From: an uncultured Saprospiraceae bacterium
GTDB taxonomy: Bacteria; Bacteroidota; Bacteroidia; Chitinophagales; Saprospiraceae
Length of the DNA: 50,084 nt
Reading direction: 5' to 3'
NCBI GenBank assembly: GCA_937921775.1
Contig: CAKZUK010000022.1
Coordinates: 1 to 50,084, forward strand
Part shown: piece after piece, positions 1 through 8,557 of the stretch
Numbering within the stretch: position 1 is the stretch's first letter
Layout of the letters: the number at the start of each line of letters is the position of its first letter
Notes under the pieces: generated by a model
The model's database searches: none
The model's input: only the letters and a program-made list of their open reading frames with translations
What the model was told of the DNA's origin: nothing
Translations under genes and position numbers: made by a program

Positions 1-41
1 CCCCTTAAAGGGAAAATTACAACTACCACTTTGACTTTCCA

Positions 42-1403
42 CTACTCCCCCTTCTGCAAAGGCATAATCCAATCATAATCAGCAAAAGGACTCAAATCCA
101 CTTTTGTCAAATCCGTATTAGGATCAATGTACAACTGAGAAGGCCGTTTATTATACTCCACCATTACCGTAGCTTTTATAATCGGATCTTTCGCCATACC
201 TTTTCGAATAGCTTTTTCTTTTAAGTATTTTGCAAACTGAGCAATTTGATAGGGTTCATTTACTAGATGTTTTAGTTGATTCACCGATAGAAACGACTTA
301 TAGTCAATTTCTTGAGGCGTACCATTTGGACCATCAGTAACAGTCATTTTAAATGTATCTATTTTCTTGGTTTGCATTTTCATGCGCCAAGCGAAGCGGC
401 TACCGTGTCCGGTCCACTCTGGGTTAGTGGTCAATAGATGCGATCTGAATGGCCAGATTAAATGAAAGATGACAAAGACACCGATACCGATTGCTGTTCT
501 TTTTTGAACTGAAGTCCAGATATTTGCTAATGCTATTTTCTGTACTTCCTGCTTAGCTTTTCTTTTTTTGCTTTTAACATTATCCGTTTTATCAGAAGGT
601 AGGATTTTATTGATCCATACCGATACTTTTTCTGGATCAAAGAAGAGTATAGTTGCACAAATCATGAAATACGGAAACACGCCAATATCATCAAAAAGAA
701 ACTGAGCGTTAATTAGATTAAAGGCAATAACCAAAGCGAAGCCCAGCCATCTTGTTCGTCCCCATAATAACATAAACCCGACCAATAGATCAAAGACTAC
801 ACCACCGTAGCTCAAGAAAGCAACTAAAACATTTTTAGAAAAGATCGCTCCTTCCTTTCCTTGTTCAACCATCGCAGTCGGGATACTACCATTGAGCCAA
901 TCAACATTTAGTTTTGCAAGACCACCATAAAAGTAAACCAAGACCATCAAAAATTGTAAGAGCCTTAAATTCCAAGCGGGAGCTGTTTTCTTAGTACTTA
1001 CTTTTAAGCTATACCGAGTATCTGCTTGCATAAAAATCATTACAAAGCTGATCAAAGAAATCAGATACATATGATTGTTGTACAAGGTTTTATCAATGAA
1101 TGAAAAATAAGTAATTCCCAGAAAAAAGAAAACCATGGCATAGCGATAGAACCAACCTAGCATGATCATTATTGCTGAAATAAGCAATCCAAAATGGATG
1201 ACCTTAAGTACTCCCAAGGGAAGCGCTCCAAAAAATGGCACCAAAGGATAATCAAACAGAAACTCTGGCCCTGAAATAAACTGAAAAACATAATCTACTC
1301 TGAAATAGTAAATCATCTGATACACCATTAGCGCACCAAAAAAAATTCGAAACAGAGACAAAGTGGAGGCGTTGGTTTCCTTGAAGAGGAGCTTATGAAA
1401 CAT
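42..1403 (-). CDS. HTTM-domain multipass membrane protein (vitamin-K-dependent gamma-carboxylase-like)
   Basis: A 453-residue protein. The first two thirds are a series of hydrophobic segments typical of the HTTM (horizontally transferred transmembrane) domain, which is related to vitamin-K-dependent gamma-glutamyl carboxylase. The signature-like stretch DKTLYNNHMYLISLI (about residues 104-118) matches the conserved NNHxYL region of the family. A Lys/Arg-rich linker (about 275-290) is followed by one more membrane segment and a roughly 120-residue soluble tail. The bacterial members have no firmly established substrate, so the reaction is left open. The start is an ATG at 1403. The gene is divergent from cdaA across a 165-bp gap, so the two do not share a transcript. 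The family assignment is fairly secure; the function is not. Confidence 0.85.
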   Translation of the reverse strand: MFHKLLFKETNASTLSLFRIFFGALMVYQMIYYFRVDYVFQFISGPEFLFDYPLVPFFGALPLGVLKVIHFGLLISAIMIMLGWFYRYAMVFFFLGITYFSFIDKTLYNNHMYLISLISFVMIFMQADTRYSLKVSTKKTAPAWNLRLLQFLMVLVYFYGGLAKLNVDWLNGSIPTAMVEQGKEGAIFSKNVLVAFLSYGGVVFDLLVGFMLLWGRTRWLGFALVIAFNLINAQFLFDDIGVFPYFMICATILFFDPEKVSVWINKILPSDKTDNVKSKKRKAKQEVQKIALANIWTSVQKRTAIGIGVFVIFHLIWPFRSHLLTTNPEWTGHGSRFAWRMKMQTKKIDTFKMTVTDGPNGTPQEIDYKSFLSVNQLKHLVNEPYQIAQFAKYLKEKAIRKGMAKDPIIKATVMVEYNKRPSQLYIDPNTDLTKVDLSPFADYDWIMPLQKGE

Positions 1404-1519
1404 TGGCGAATTTTATCTTTAAACATGATAGGGACTATAGAACAAGGTCTAAATTTAACGATTAGATTGGAAACACAATGAGAATTCATCCAAATTTTAA
1501 AAGAAGTCCTTTTTTATAG

Positions 1520-1527
1520 TAAATTTG
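1520..1527 (+). promoter_or_regulatory. Putative -7 element of the cdaA promoter
   Basis: TAAATTTG fits the Bacteroidota primary-sigma -7 consensus TAnnTTTG and lies 41 bp before the cdaA ATG, so a transcript would start near 1534. No convincing TTG was found at the -33 position, so the call rests on one element and its location. Confidence 0.4.
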
Positions 1528-1568
1528 CATAGTAACTCAGAAAGCTTTCTATTACCCTAGATTCATCT

Positions 1569-2366
1569 ATGTTTTATCTTTTTCAAATAGGCTTCCTTCC
1601 CGTTAGAATTTGGGACATCCTCGACATCTTGATCGTTGGCTATTTGATTTATCAAATCTACAAGCTTTTACGTGGAAGCGTAGCCTTCAATATTTTTATC
1701 GGTTTTATACTGATTTATGTAGTCAATTGGCTGGTTAGCATATTGGAAATGGATTTGCTGTCCTCCATTCTTGGACAACTAGTGAGCGTAGGGGTATTAA
1801 TGTTGCTAATTATCTTTCAACCTGAAGTTAGACGATTTTTGCTCTTTATTGGAGATAGTACTATACGTCAACGGTCTAATTTCTTAAGTCGATTGCTAGA
1901 CAAAAACTGGAGCGAAAGTACCGACCGACAGGCACATATTCTCTCCATCAAGACTGCCATCCTCAATATGAGCAAAAGTAGAACCGGTGCTCTGATCATT
2001 TTTGCGAATAACCTTAACCTTGAATTTTTCGCCAATAGCGGCGTCAAACTTGAATCTAAAATCAGTCAACAACTGATCGAATCTATATTCTCAAAAGATA
2101 GCCCGCTACACGATGGCGCAATGGTGATTTCTCGTGATAAAATCATTGCAGCAAGTTGTATTCTTCCCGTTTCAACCAACACCAACTTACCTACCTCTGC
2201 CGGCACTAGGCATCGTGCAGGAGTTGGCGTGACTGAGAATACTAATCTATCCGCTTTTATCGTTTCAGAAGAAAATGGCCAAATCTCTTTCGCCCATGAA
2301 GGCGAGCTCAAAAGGTTGAAAACCGAAGATGATTTGACTCAGTTATTGACCGAATACTATGTTTGA
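1569..2366 (+). CDS. cdaA: Membrane-bound diadenylate cyclase CdaA (c-di-AMP synthase)
   Basis: A 265-residue protein with three N-terminal membrane helices (about residues 10-30, 38-56 and 65-84) followed by a DAC (DisA_N) catalytic domain. The family condenses two ATP into cyclic di-AMP. Both catalytic signatures are present: the DGA motif at residues 182-184 within SPLHDGAMVI, and the RHR motif at 214-216 within GTRHRAG. Length and architecture match CdaA rather than DisA. The ATG at 1569 sits just after a TAnnTTTG promoter element. Its last 8 bp overlap the start of the GNAT gene, implying coupled translation. Cyclic di-AMP usually governs potassium and osmotic balance and cell-wall integrity; no receptor gene is recognisable nearby. 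Confidence 0.95.
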   Translation: MFYLFQIGFLPVRIWDILDILIVGYLIYQIYKLLRGSVAFNIFIGFILIYVVNWLVSILEMDLLSSILGQLVSVGVLMLLIIFQPEVRRFLLFIGDSTIRQRSNFLSRLLDKNWSESTDRQAHILSIKTAILNMSKSRTGALIIFANNLNLEFFANSGVKLESKISQQLIESIFSKDSPLHDGAMVISRDKIIAASCILPVSTNTNLPTSAGTRHRAGVGVTENTNLSAFIVSEENGQISFAHEGELKRLKTEDDLTQLLTEYYV

Positions 2367-2901
2367 TTTTATGAAAATAAAACGCACAGAAGAATACAAC
2401 CTCAGCACTAAAGTGGAAAAAGAAATCATCAGTCTTCTCAAAGATTGCTTTTCCTCTTACCCCGATCAAAAGAGTTATTATAAGCAGATCCCCTCCTTTC
2501 GCTTTCTGGCTTATGATGAAAAAAACTTAGTGGGGCATCTTGCCATCCATTTTAGGACCATGAATATTGGCGGATTAACCACAAAAATTTTCGGCATCTC
2601 AGACCTCTGCGTTGCCAGTACCCATCGCTCTAAAAACATCGCCTCTAGCCTACTCAATGAGTTGGAAACACTTGGCGTAAAAAGCCATATCGATTTCCTA
2701 ATCCTTGTAGCGCAAGACCATGGCCTCTATAAGAAAAATAGCTTTCAACTTGTCGACAATACCTGTCGCTGGTTACTAATCAATGGTAATCAATCACTTG
2801 GCGTAATGCACGGTCAGATTGAACGCAGCATTATGATGAAGCAAATTGGTGAAGAAAAATGGCGCGATGGGATTTTAGATTTTCTCGGCCCAGTGTTTTA
2901 A
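2359..2901 (+). CDS. GNAT-family N-acetyltransferase
   Basis: A 180-residue protein with a GNAT-like fold pattern: a conserved beta-strand region ending in FGISDLCVASTHRSKNIASSL (about residues 93-113), in which the stretch after the strand resembles the acetyl-CoA pyrophosphate-binding loop (RxxGxA/G-type, here RSKNIAS, imperfect), and a later LILVAQDHGLYKKNSFQ segment typical of motif B. The substrate cannot be predicted. It overlaps cdaA by 8 bp and is probably co-transcribed with it; a later in-frame ATG at 2371 (MKIKRTEE) is an alternative start. An 8-bp inverted repeat just beyond the gene (AATGGTAT 2900-2907, ATACCATT 2946-2953) could stop or stabilise the transcript, although it has no U tract. 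Confidence 0.75.
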   Translation: MFDFMKIKRTEEYNLSTKVEKEIISLLKDCFSSYPDQKSYYKQIPSFRFLAYDEKNLVGHLAIHFRTMNIGGLTTKIFGISDLCVASTHRSKNIASSLLNELETLGVKSHIDFLILVAQDHGLYKKNSFQLVDNTCRWLLINGNQSLGVMHGQIERSIMMKQIGEEKWRDGILDFLGPVF

Positions 2902-2974
2902 TGGTATTAAAACTGGCTCATCTCTTTCCGATTCTTTTTAAGACGATACCATTCAATCGCTATACTTCCGTTAT

Positions 2975-3079
2975 TCAAAAATAGATTTGACGAAGAACCA
3001 GATAAGATCCTAGGACCAAGCTAAAGGCTACTGCCATTGTAACTGCTACTGAAACTGACATTTTGCTGCTACGCTGCAT
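2975..3079 (-). CDS. Possible 34-residue single-span membrane peptide
   Basis: A short open frame starting at an ATG at 3079 encodes 34 residues: a short polar N-terminus (MQRSSKM) followed by one hydrophobic span of about 22 residues and a short tail ending RQIYF. The start is preceded by GGAGG with a 5-base spacer, an unusually good Shine-Dalgarno match for a Bacteroidota gene. The longer frame reading back to 3172 runs through the start of the M20 gene and is unlikely. It is transcribed away from the M20 peptidase gene, with only 61 bp between the two starts. No family is recognised; it could be a small membrane regulatory peptide or chance. Confidence 0.35.
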   Translation of the reverse strand: MQRSSKMSVSVAVTMAVAFSLVLGSYLVLRQIYF

Positions 3080-3100
3080 AAATTCCTCCCAATGAAATCG

Positions 3101-3108
3101 TATATTTG
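3101..3108 (+). promoter_or_regulatory. Putative -7 element for the M20 peptidase gene
   Basis: TATATTTG matches TAnnTTTG and lies 33 bp before the ATG at 3141. No clear -33 TTG is seen at the expected spacing. The position favours 3141 over the upstream in-frame TTG at 3126 as the start of the peptidase. Confidence 0.4.
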
Positions 3109-3140
3109 CGCTCCATTTATAAAAATTGAACCTAAGAAAT

Positions 3141-4529
3141 ATGAAAGAATTAAAAGCATACCACAAAGCCAATGAGAAGCGCTATCTCGATGAGTTGCTG
3201 GATTTACTCAGAATCCCTTCCATCAGTGCCGATTCCAAATATGATGGCGATGTAAAAAAGACAGCAACTTTTGTCAGCCAAAAACTGAAGGAAGCTGGAG
3301 CAAAAAAAGTAAAAGTATACAAAACGCCGGGTCACCCAATCGTATATGGTGAGTATATGGTAGATAAAAACAAACCTACCGTTTTGGTATATGGCCACTA
3401 CGATGTTCAACCACCAGATCCACTCAACCTCTGGGATTCGCCTCCTTTTGAGCCAGTTATTAAAAAGACAAAGTTACATCCTAAAGGTGCCATCTTTGCA
3501 CGTGGAGCCTGCGATGACAAAGGCCAGATGTACATGCACATCAAAGCTTTTGAAGCTATGATAGCGAACAAGTCTTTGCCTTGCAATGTCAAATTTATGA
3601 TTGAGGGAGAAGAGGAAGTTGGTTCTGTAAACCTAGAAGCATTCTGCAAAGCAAATAAGAAATTGTTGGCTTGTGATGTCGTCTTACTCTCTGACACCTC
3701 TATCATCGCCAACAACGTTCCTTCCATCACTACAGGATTACGTGGATTGAGCTACGTTGAAGTAGAAGTAACTGGCCCGAACCGTGACCTACACTCAGGT
3801 GTATATGGTGGAGCTGTTGCCAACCCAATCAATGTTTTATCCAAGATGATCGCCTCTTTACACGATAAGAACAATAAGATCAACATTCCTGGTTTTTATA
3901 ATGACGTTGAAGTTGTCACTAAAAAGGAACGTAAAGCCATGAACATGGCGCCTTTTAGTTTACCTAAGTACAAGAAAGATCTAAAAGTCAAAGATGTACA
4001 AGGCGAGAAAGGTTATACGACGCTGGAACGTACTTCTATTCGTCCAACACTAGACGTCAACGGTATTTGGGGAGGCTATATCGGTGAAGGTGCCAAAACT
4101 GTTTTGCCTTCACAGGCTTTCGCCAAAATCAGTATGCGTCTTGTTCCGAATCAACATCCTGATAAGATTACTAAGTTATTTGAGAAACACTTCAAGTCCA
4201 TTGCTCCTGAAGGTGTAAAAGTGAAGGTGACACCACATCACGGAGGTAATCCGGCGGTGACACCTACAGACTCTTTAGAGTATAAGGCTGCTTCAATGGC
4301 CATGAAGAAAACATTCAAAAAGGATCCATTACCTCAGCGCTCTGGAGGAAGTATTCCTATTGTTGCCTTATTTGAAACAGCACTAAATGCGAAATCTGTT
4401 TTGATGGGATTTGGTCTCGATTCTGATTCTATCCACTCTCCTAATGAACATTTTGGCTTGTTTAACTATTATAGAGGGATTGAAACGATTCCTTATTTCT
4501 TTGAATATTATACTGAATTGAAGAAGTAA
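3141..4529 (+). CDS. M20-family metallodipeptidase
   Basis: A 462-residue zinc peptidase of the M20 dipeptidase type (carnosinase/CPG2 relatives), expected to cleave dipeptides or short peptides. Metal-binding and catalytic positions are visible in order: HYDVQ with His86 and Asp88; RGACDDKGQ (121-129) supplying the bridging Asp; EGEEEVGS (155-162) with the catalytic and metal Glu pair; SDTS near 184-187; and the C-terminal SIHSPNEHF with the last His ligand. The dimerisation (lid) domain contains DLHSG. Length is normal for the family. I prefer the ATG at 3141 over an upstream TTG at 3126. There is no signal peptide, so it is probably cytoplasmic. It is separated from the FKBP gene by a palindromic intergenic element. 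Confidence 0.92.
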   Translation: MKELKAYHKANEKRYLDELLDLLRIPSISADSKYDGDVKKTATFVSQKLKEAGAKKVKVYKTPGHPIVYGEYMVDKNKPTVLVYGHYDVQPPDPLNLWDSPPFEPVIKKTKLHPKGAIFARGACDDKGQMYMHIKAFEAMIANKSLPCNVKFMIEGEEEVGSVNLEAFCKANKKLLACDVVLLSDTSIIANNVPSITTGLRGLSYVEVEVTGPNRDLHSGVYGGAVANPINVLSKMIASLHDKNNKINIPGFYNDVEVVTKKERKAMNMAPFSLPKYKKDLKVKDVQGEKGYTTLERTSIRPTLDVNGIWGGYIGEGAKTVLPSQAFAKISMRLVPNQHPDKITKLFEKHFKSIAPEGVKVKVTPHHGGNPAVTPTDSLEYKAASMAMKKTFKKDPLPQRSGGSIPIVALFETALNAKSVLMGFGLDSDSIHSPNEHFGLFNYYRGIETIPYFFEYYTELKK

Positions 4530-4530
4530 A

Positions 4531-4615
4531 GAAGACAAAAGCCGGAAGTCCGAAATTTCCTTCTATCGCGGATTTACGTTTGCGGGATACTTCAGCCTTC
4601 TGCCTTCGGTCTTTT
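4531..4615 (+). repeat. Intergenic palindromic element A (GGAAGTC family)
   Basis: The space between the M20 and FKBP genes holds degenerate GGAAGTC-like units (gccggaagtccgaa), a GCG-rich core at 4568-4587 (GCGGATTTACGTTTGCGGGA) and imperfect reverse-complement units (ccttctgccttcggtctt). The core aligns with the reverse complement of the element at 41115-41134 (14-15 of 20 positions), which argues for a dispersed family rather than chance. Confidence 0.5.
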
Positions 4616-4639
4616 TTCAACTTTGAAAAAAACAAAAAC

Positions 4640-5341
4640 ATGAAAAATCTATTCATCATTTTATTGTTGGTGACCGGCGTGATGTCGTGCACAACAAAAA
4701 ATAAACTAAATCAAAATACCGTGAAAGAAGCGGTCCCTACTATGGCAAATCAAAAAGTAGACTCAGTAAGTTACAGCCTTGGTGTTCTTATAGCACAAAA
4801 CTTAAAGCAACAAGGATTTAAAAACCTCAAAGGCGATGATCTTGCATTGGCAATCAATGATGTATTGGCAGACAAGCCAACCATCTTCACTCCTGAGGAA
4901 GCTAACAAATGTGTAACAGAATACCAACAAGCAGAGGCTGCTAAAGCTTTTGGTGCAAACAAAGAAGAAGGCGAAGCTTTCCTTGCTAGCAATGGCAAAA
5001 GAGCTGAGGTAACTACGCTTCCAAGCGGACTTCAATATGAAGTTATGAACGCAGGAACTGGTGCTTCTCCAGCAGCTACTGACAAAGTAACTGTTCATTA
5101 CCACGGAATGCTAATAAACGGCAACGTTTTCGATAGTTCTGTTGAACGTGGAGAACCTGCAACATTCCCTGTAAATGGCGTTATCCAAGGTTGGGTAGAA
5201 GCTTTGCAATTGATGAAAGAAGGTGACAAGTGGAAGCTTTTCATTCCTGCTGACCTTGCTTATGGTGAGCGTGGTGCGGGTGCAGATATCGGACCTTTCT
5301 CTACGCTTATTTTTGAAGTAGAGTTGCTTAAGATTAACTAG
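4640..5341 (+). CDS. FKBP-type peptidyl-prolyl cis-trans isomerase, lipoprotein (Mip/FkpA-like)
   Basis: A 233-residue protein with a lipoprotein signal (MKNLFIILLLVTGVMSC, lipid-modified Cys17), an FKBP N-terminal helical dimerisation domain (about 35-125) and a C-terminal FKBP catalytic domain (about 135-233). The catalytic part shows the conserved YHG, FDSS, FPVNGVIQGWVEAL, MKEGDKW and PADLAYG segments. It should catalyse proline isomerisation in the periplasm, helping envelope proteins fold, and probably sits on a membrane as a lipoprotein. An upstream TTG-type start in the same frame would disrupt the lipobox placement, so the ATG at 4640 is chosen. It is flanked on both sides by palindromic elements. 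Confidence 0.93.
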   Translation: MKNLFIILLLVTGVMSCTTKNKLNQNTVKEAVPTMANQKVDSVSYSLGVLIAQNLKQQGFKNLKGDDLALAINDVLADKPTIFTPEEANKCVTEYQQAEAAKAFGANKEEGEAFLASNGKRAEVTTLPSGLQYEVMNAGTGASPAATDKVTVHYHGMLINGNVFDSSVERGEPATFPVNGVIQGWVEALQLMKEGDKWKLFIPADLAYGERGAGADIGPFSTLIFEVELLKIN

Positions 5342-5356
5342 TCAATTTTGAAACTG

Positions 5357-5587
5357 CTTTCGCTGTCAGACGATCATTGACTTCGTCATGACTGCAAGAT
5401 CGCTTCGCTGAAAAATCACCGCTAAAACGGTTGAGAGACTTTCCCTATATCGCGACCTTCTGTTGTAATCGCCATCATCGCCGTACACATCAGAAGGAAG
5501 CATATGAGTGGGAAGTCTCTTAGCGAAACGACCTCTCACTCTAGCAAAGTCACCGCAATCTTTTAAGGAAGTCATCTGACAGCGAAG
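5357..5587 (+). repeat. About 230-bp foldback element between the FKBP gene and trmD
   Basis: An imperfect palindrome fills nearly the whole gap. Paired arms that can be read directly: CTTTCGCTGTCAGA (5357-5370) with TCTGACAGCGAAG (5575-5587); GAGAGACTTTCCC (5433-5445) with GGGAAGTCTCT (5510-5520); CCTTCTG (5456-5462) with CAGAAGG (5491-5497). The intervening parts of both arms also align in reverse complement with gaps. There is no open frame of interest inside. Transcribed, it would form a long hairpin ending 22 bases before the trmD start. Confidence 0.75.
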
Positions 5588-5609
5588 CAATCTCAAATAA
5601 GAAAACAAT

Positions 5610-6296
5610 ATGAGAATAGATATCATCACCGTCCTACCCGAATTACTAGAAAGTCCTTTCCAACATTCCATCCTAAAGCGTGCGCAAAAAAAAGGAAAAA
5701 TGGAAATCCATCTACACCAGTTGAGAGACTATGGCTTGGGCAAACATAAGCAAGTCGACGACTACCAATATGGTGGTGGCGCGGGTATGGTTATGATGGT
5801 AGAACCACTCTCAAATTGCTTAGACAAACTTCTTTCCGAACGTAACTACGATGAAGTCATCTACGCTACACCTGATGGCAAAACACTCACACAATCCATT
5901 GCCAATCAGTTATCTATGAAAGAAAACTTAATCATCCTTTGTGGACATTACAAAGGCGTTGATGAACGAATTCGTGAAAATTACATCACGATGGATATCT
6001 CAATTGGTGACTATGTTTTATCAGGTGGAGAACTTGCTGCTGCGGTTTTGGTAGATGCAATTGGTCGTTTGATTCCGGGTGTTTTGAATGATGAAACTTC
6101 TGCCCTTTTTGATTCTTTTCAGGATGACCTTTTGGCCCCTCCAGTTTACACCAGACCTGCTGAATTTAGAGACTGGAAAGTCCCAGATATTTTACTTTCT
6201 GGCAACGACAAAGCTATCGACGAATGGCGCGAAGAGCAAGCATTAAAACGCACAGAAGAACGTCGTCCGGATTTACTGGAAAACGATATGGATTGA
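5610..6296 (+). CDS. trmD: tRNA (guanine-37-N1)-methyltransferase TrmD
   Basis: A 228-residue SPOUT methyltransferase that methylates G37 next to the anticodon using S-adenosylmethionine, preventing frameshifting. The trefoil-knot signatures are intact: YGGGAGM (54-60), [10 protein letters not shown] (111-120) and [10 protein letters not shown] (132-141). The N-terminus ([17 protein letters not shown]) and the full length match the family. The often-neighbouring genes rimM, rpsP and rplS are absent, so trmD stands alone here, preceded by a large foldback element and followed by a convergent gene. Confidence 0.97.
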   Translation: MRIDIITVLPELLESPFQHSILKRAQKKGKMEIHLHQLRDYGLGKHKQVDDYQYGGGAGMVMMVEPLSNCLDKLLSERNYDEVIYATPDGKTLTQSIANQLSMKENLIILCGHYKGVDERIRENYITMDISIGDYVLSGGELAAAVLVDAIGRLIPGVLNDETSALFDSFQDDLLAPPVYTRPAEFRDWKVPDILLSGNDKAIDEWREEQALKRTEERRPDLLENDMD

Positions 6297-6348
6297 AAAT
6301 TGAAATGACATTTGCAGTTGTAATTTTTTCAGTAACAATTAAAATAGC

Positions 6349-6380
6349 CCTTCCAATGTTCACTCGGAGATGGAAGGTTT
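6349..6380 (+). terminator. Weak candidate terminator after trmD
   Basis: CCTTCCA (6349-6355) and TGGAAGG (6371-6377) form a 7-bp stem with a 15-base loop followed by TTTT. Stem and U tract are short. The rest of the 245-bp gap between trmD and the LVIVD gene shows no convincing gene. Confidence 0.3.
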
Positions 6381-6541
6381 TAGTGTAAGCTATCAGTTAG
6401 AGTTACAATCGCATCAATCATCTTATTTTCTACAAAATATAACTCTTCAGCACCTCCTATACAGCACTTCGATCGCAGACAAATCAAGGGCGCTAAGCAC
6501 CTTATGTGAAATCAAAACATTTCAGAATAAAACTCGAAGAA

Positions 6542-8143
6542 TCATTCCCCTTTCACTAAATTACCCAATCCCAAAATTTCTAGATTCTCATCCACAATCC
6601 GAACCAAGTAAACTCCGTTAGCCTCCTCTTCCATATTTAATTTCACTTCTAAAAATCCTTCAACATTTTCGCTCAAAAGTAATTGACCGCTCACATCAAA
6701 CACTTCCATTTTTTGGGCCCCAGCCACCATTGAAAGATCAATGTTATAATTTCCAGTCGATGGATTTGGAAAGACTGAAAGAGCAGGAATAGAATGGAGA
6801 TCAAAAACACTAACTGGTGGCATCCATCCTTCAGGAACTAAGTCAATTTCAAACCAAAGACTATCTCCTTCCAATAAGTCAAAAGAAATAGATTTAGGAT
6901 CATAGCCCATAGCGGCAGCATCCAAAGCCAAGCCACCCGCAGCCATAGATCCATATTTGAATGCTCCATCAAAATCGAGCCCTAACATTTCATTATTTGG
7001 TTGCAAAACAACTTCAGCATTCATTAGTATCTGCCCTGTGAGACTATCTTTGACAACACCATAAAAACGACCTGCTTGTGTATTATTAAACTCCCAAACA
7101 TACAGACCCCCAGTCCGGTCTCCTCCTATTATTTTTCCAGATGGAGGAAAAGGACAAGCTGACCATAAGCCTCCTGTTCCACTAGCACCAGCCCAGGTGT
7201 CAAAGTAAGCTACCTCTACAGGTAATCTTGCATCACGGATATCAACCACCGTCAAGCCCGCAGAATTGTGTGCATAAAAAATATAATCCCCTCGGATATA
7301 AGGATTGTGCACCAAGGATTCTTCGTCAGCAGTATAGGTTGGGCTTTCTACAAAAGGATCTTCAACATCTTCTACATTCATGATCCGTGCAGGCAAACCA
7401 TTTGCCTCGTCACAAATCACAAGATGGCGATCATCTTCTGTCAACCAAACACTATGTGTATTCGAGCCCGGATCTGGAATGGTTGTTATTAGCGTCGGAT
7501 TCGCCTTATCAGAAATATCGACCACATCAATCGTTGAGTTATAAAAAGCACAAGCGTATAATCTATCGTTTTTAACAAAACAGTCATGGATATAGTAACC
7601 TGGCTGATATTCTCCAACTAAACTTGGATTCTCAGGCTCAGAAACGTCTATGATTTGAACCCCACAATTGCCACAGCCTCCATTTACATAAACATAGGAT
7701 TCGTCTGCGTAATTATTCTTTTGAATAATGTGACCCCTAGTAATATTATCTATAGAGTCAGAAACATAAGTATAAGTCGTCAGCAAGTGCAGGCTGTCTG
7801 GCAAATAACTAAGGTCAATCACCTGCATACCCTGTCCAGGGCCCGTACCTTCGGTAGTGACGTAGGCATGATCCTCTATGACCGTAATTTCTCTCCAGTT
7901 GGACTCAGGGCCGGGAATAAAGCCTACTTCAGGCAAGGCCACATCATCGATAACGTTTGCTGCCACCCCAGTACGCGTTCCGATCAAGGCATATTCCGTA
8001 TTGTCAGGGCCAACATAAAACCAGGAGCCCGAATAACGGATATCTCCTCTATTGAATTGACCAAAAACGTCCACATTGAGGGACTGAGCACTTAGACTAG
8101 CTGTAAGTAATAACAGGATTGAATAGCATAGGTAATTTTTCAT
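6542..8143 (-). CDS. Secreted LVIVD-repeat protein (choice-of-anchor B type) with T9SS type A sorting domain
   Basis: A 533-residue secreted protein. It has a signal peptide (MKNYLCYSILLLLTASLSA), a beta-propeller-like body with LVIVD-type repeats visible as MQVIDLSYL, VQIIDVSEP, IDVVDISDKANP and LTVVDIRDARLP, then a carboxypeptidase-regulatory-like segment (about 350-420) and a C-terminal type A sorting domain starting near FPNPSTGNYNIDL and ending in VKGE. It should be exported by Sec, then across the outer membrane by the type IX system with C-terminal processing. Function is unknown; the family is called choice-of-anchor B because its members carry varied anchors. I chose the ATG at 8143; an upstream TTG at 8158 is in frame but would add residues before a normal signal peptide. 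It converges on trmD. Confidence 0.88.
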   Translation of the reverse strand: MKNYLCYSILLLLTASLSAQSLNVDVFGQFNRGDIRYSGSWFYVGPDNTEYALIGTRTGVAANVIDDVALPEVGFIPGPESNWREITVIEDHAYVTTEGTGPGQGMQVIDLSYLPDSLHLLTTYTYVSDSIDNITRGHIIQKNNYADESYVYVNGGCGNCGVQIIDVSEPENPSLVGEYQPGYYIHDCFVKNDRLYACAFYNSTIDVVDISDKANPTLITTIPDPGSNTHSVWLTEDDRHLVICDEANGLPARIMNVEDVEDPFVESPTYTADEESLVHNPYIRGDYIFYAHNSAGLTVVDIRDARLPVEVAYFDTWAGASGTGGLWSACPFPPSGKIIGGDRTGGLYVWEFNNTQAGRFYGVVKDSLTGQILMNAEVVLQPNNEMLGLDFDGAFKYGSMAAGGLALDAAAMGYDPKSISFDLLEGDSLWFEIDLVPEGWMPPVSVFDLHSIPALSVFPNPSTGNYNIDLSMVAGAQKMEVFDVSGQLLLSENVEGFLEVKLNMEEEANGVYLVRIVDENLEILGLGNLVKGE

Positions 8144-8256
8144 TTGGGAAATATACAATATTTTAGAATATTAGAAATGAAACCTCTCTCTTAAAGCCGC
8201 GTAAAAGCCAAATGGAAAAGGATTTTTGTCAAACAGTTATCATTTTAAGTTTTCTC

Positions 8257-8264
8257 CAAACATA
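8257..8264 (-). promoter_or_regulatory. Candidate -7 element for the LVIVD gene
   Basis: On the minus strand the sequence reads TATGTTTG, matching TAnnTTTG, about 114 bp upstream of the ATG. No -33 partner is evident. Confidence 0.3.
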
Positions 8265-8524
8265 TCTCTCATAGATTTAATAATCCCATATCATTTTAAC
8301 TATTGTTTATAGCATTAGTAGCTAACACATTGCGCTACATTCTGATGAAATTTCGCTAAAATTTCATATTCATAGAATAGTTATCTATTGTTTAAAAAAC
8401 AATAAATTTTTAACACAAAAAACGCTAAATCAAAAGGCATTGACATTGAAATTGCAACTTAGATTGCCATTTCTAATATTCTCTACCCTATAGCTGTTAT
8501 TTTGTATAATAATTAAAAAAGATG

Positions 8525-8557
8525 TTTGGTGAAATAAAAAAAGTTTTGTTACCTTTG
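8525..8557 (+). promoter_or_regulatory. Candidate Bacteroidota promoter (TTTG-21 bp-TACCTTTG)
   Basis: TTTG at 8525-8528 and TACCTTTG at 8550-8557 are separated by 21 bp, fitting the -33/-7 arrangement (TTTG, 17-23 bp, TAnnTTTG). Transcription would begin near 8564, giving the giant HYR gene a leader of about 560 bases. It is the best-matching two-element promoter in this gap. Confidence 0.4.

Noticed and set aside
1..41. Hairpin-like CCCCTTAAAGGG at the left edge
   Set aside because: It could be part of a terminator for the HTTM gene, but the sequence is cut off and the stem is too short to call.
5366..5671. 101-codon minus-strand frame before trmD
   Set aside because: It lies within the 230-bp foldback and overlaps the start of trmD.
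6370..6621. 83-codon plus-strand frame after trmD
   Set aside because: It overlaps the 3' end of the LVIVD gene antisense and has no protein character.
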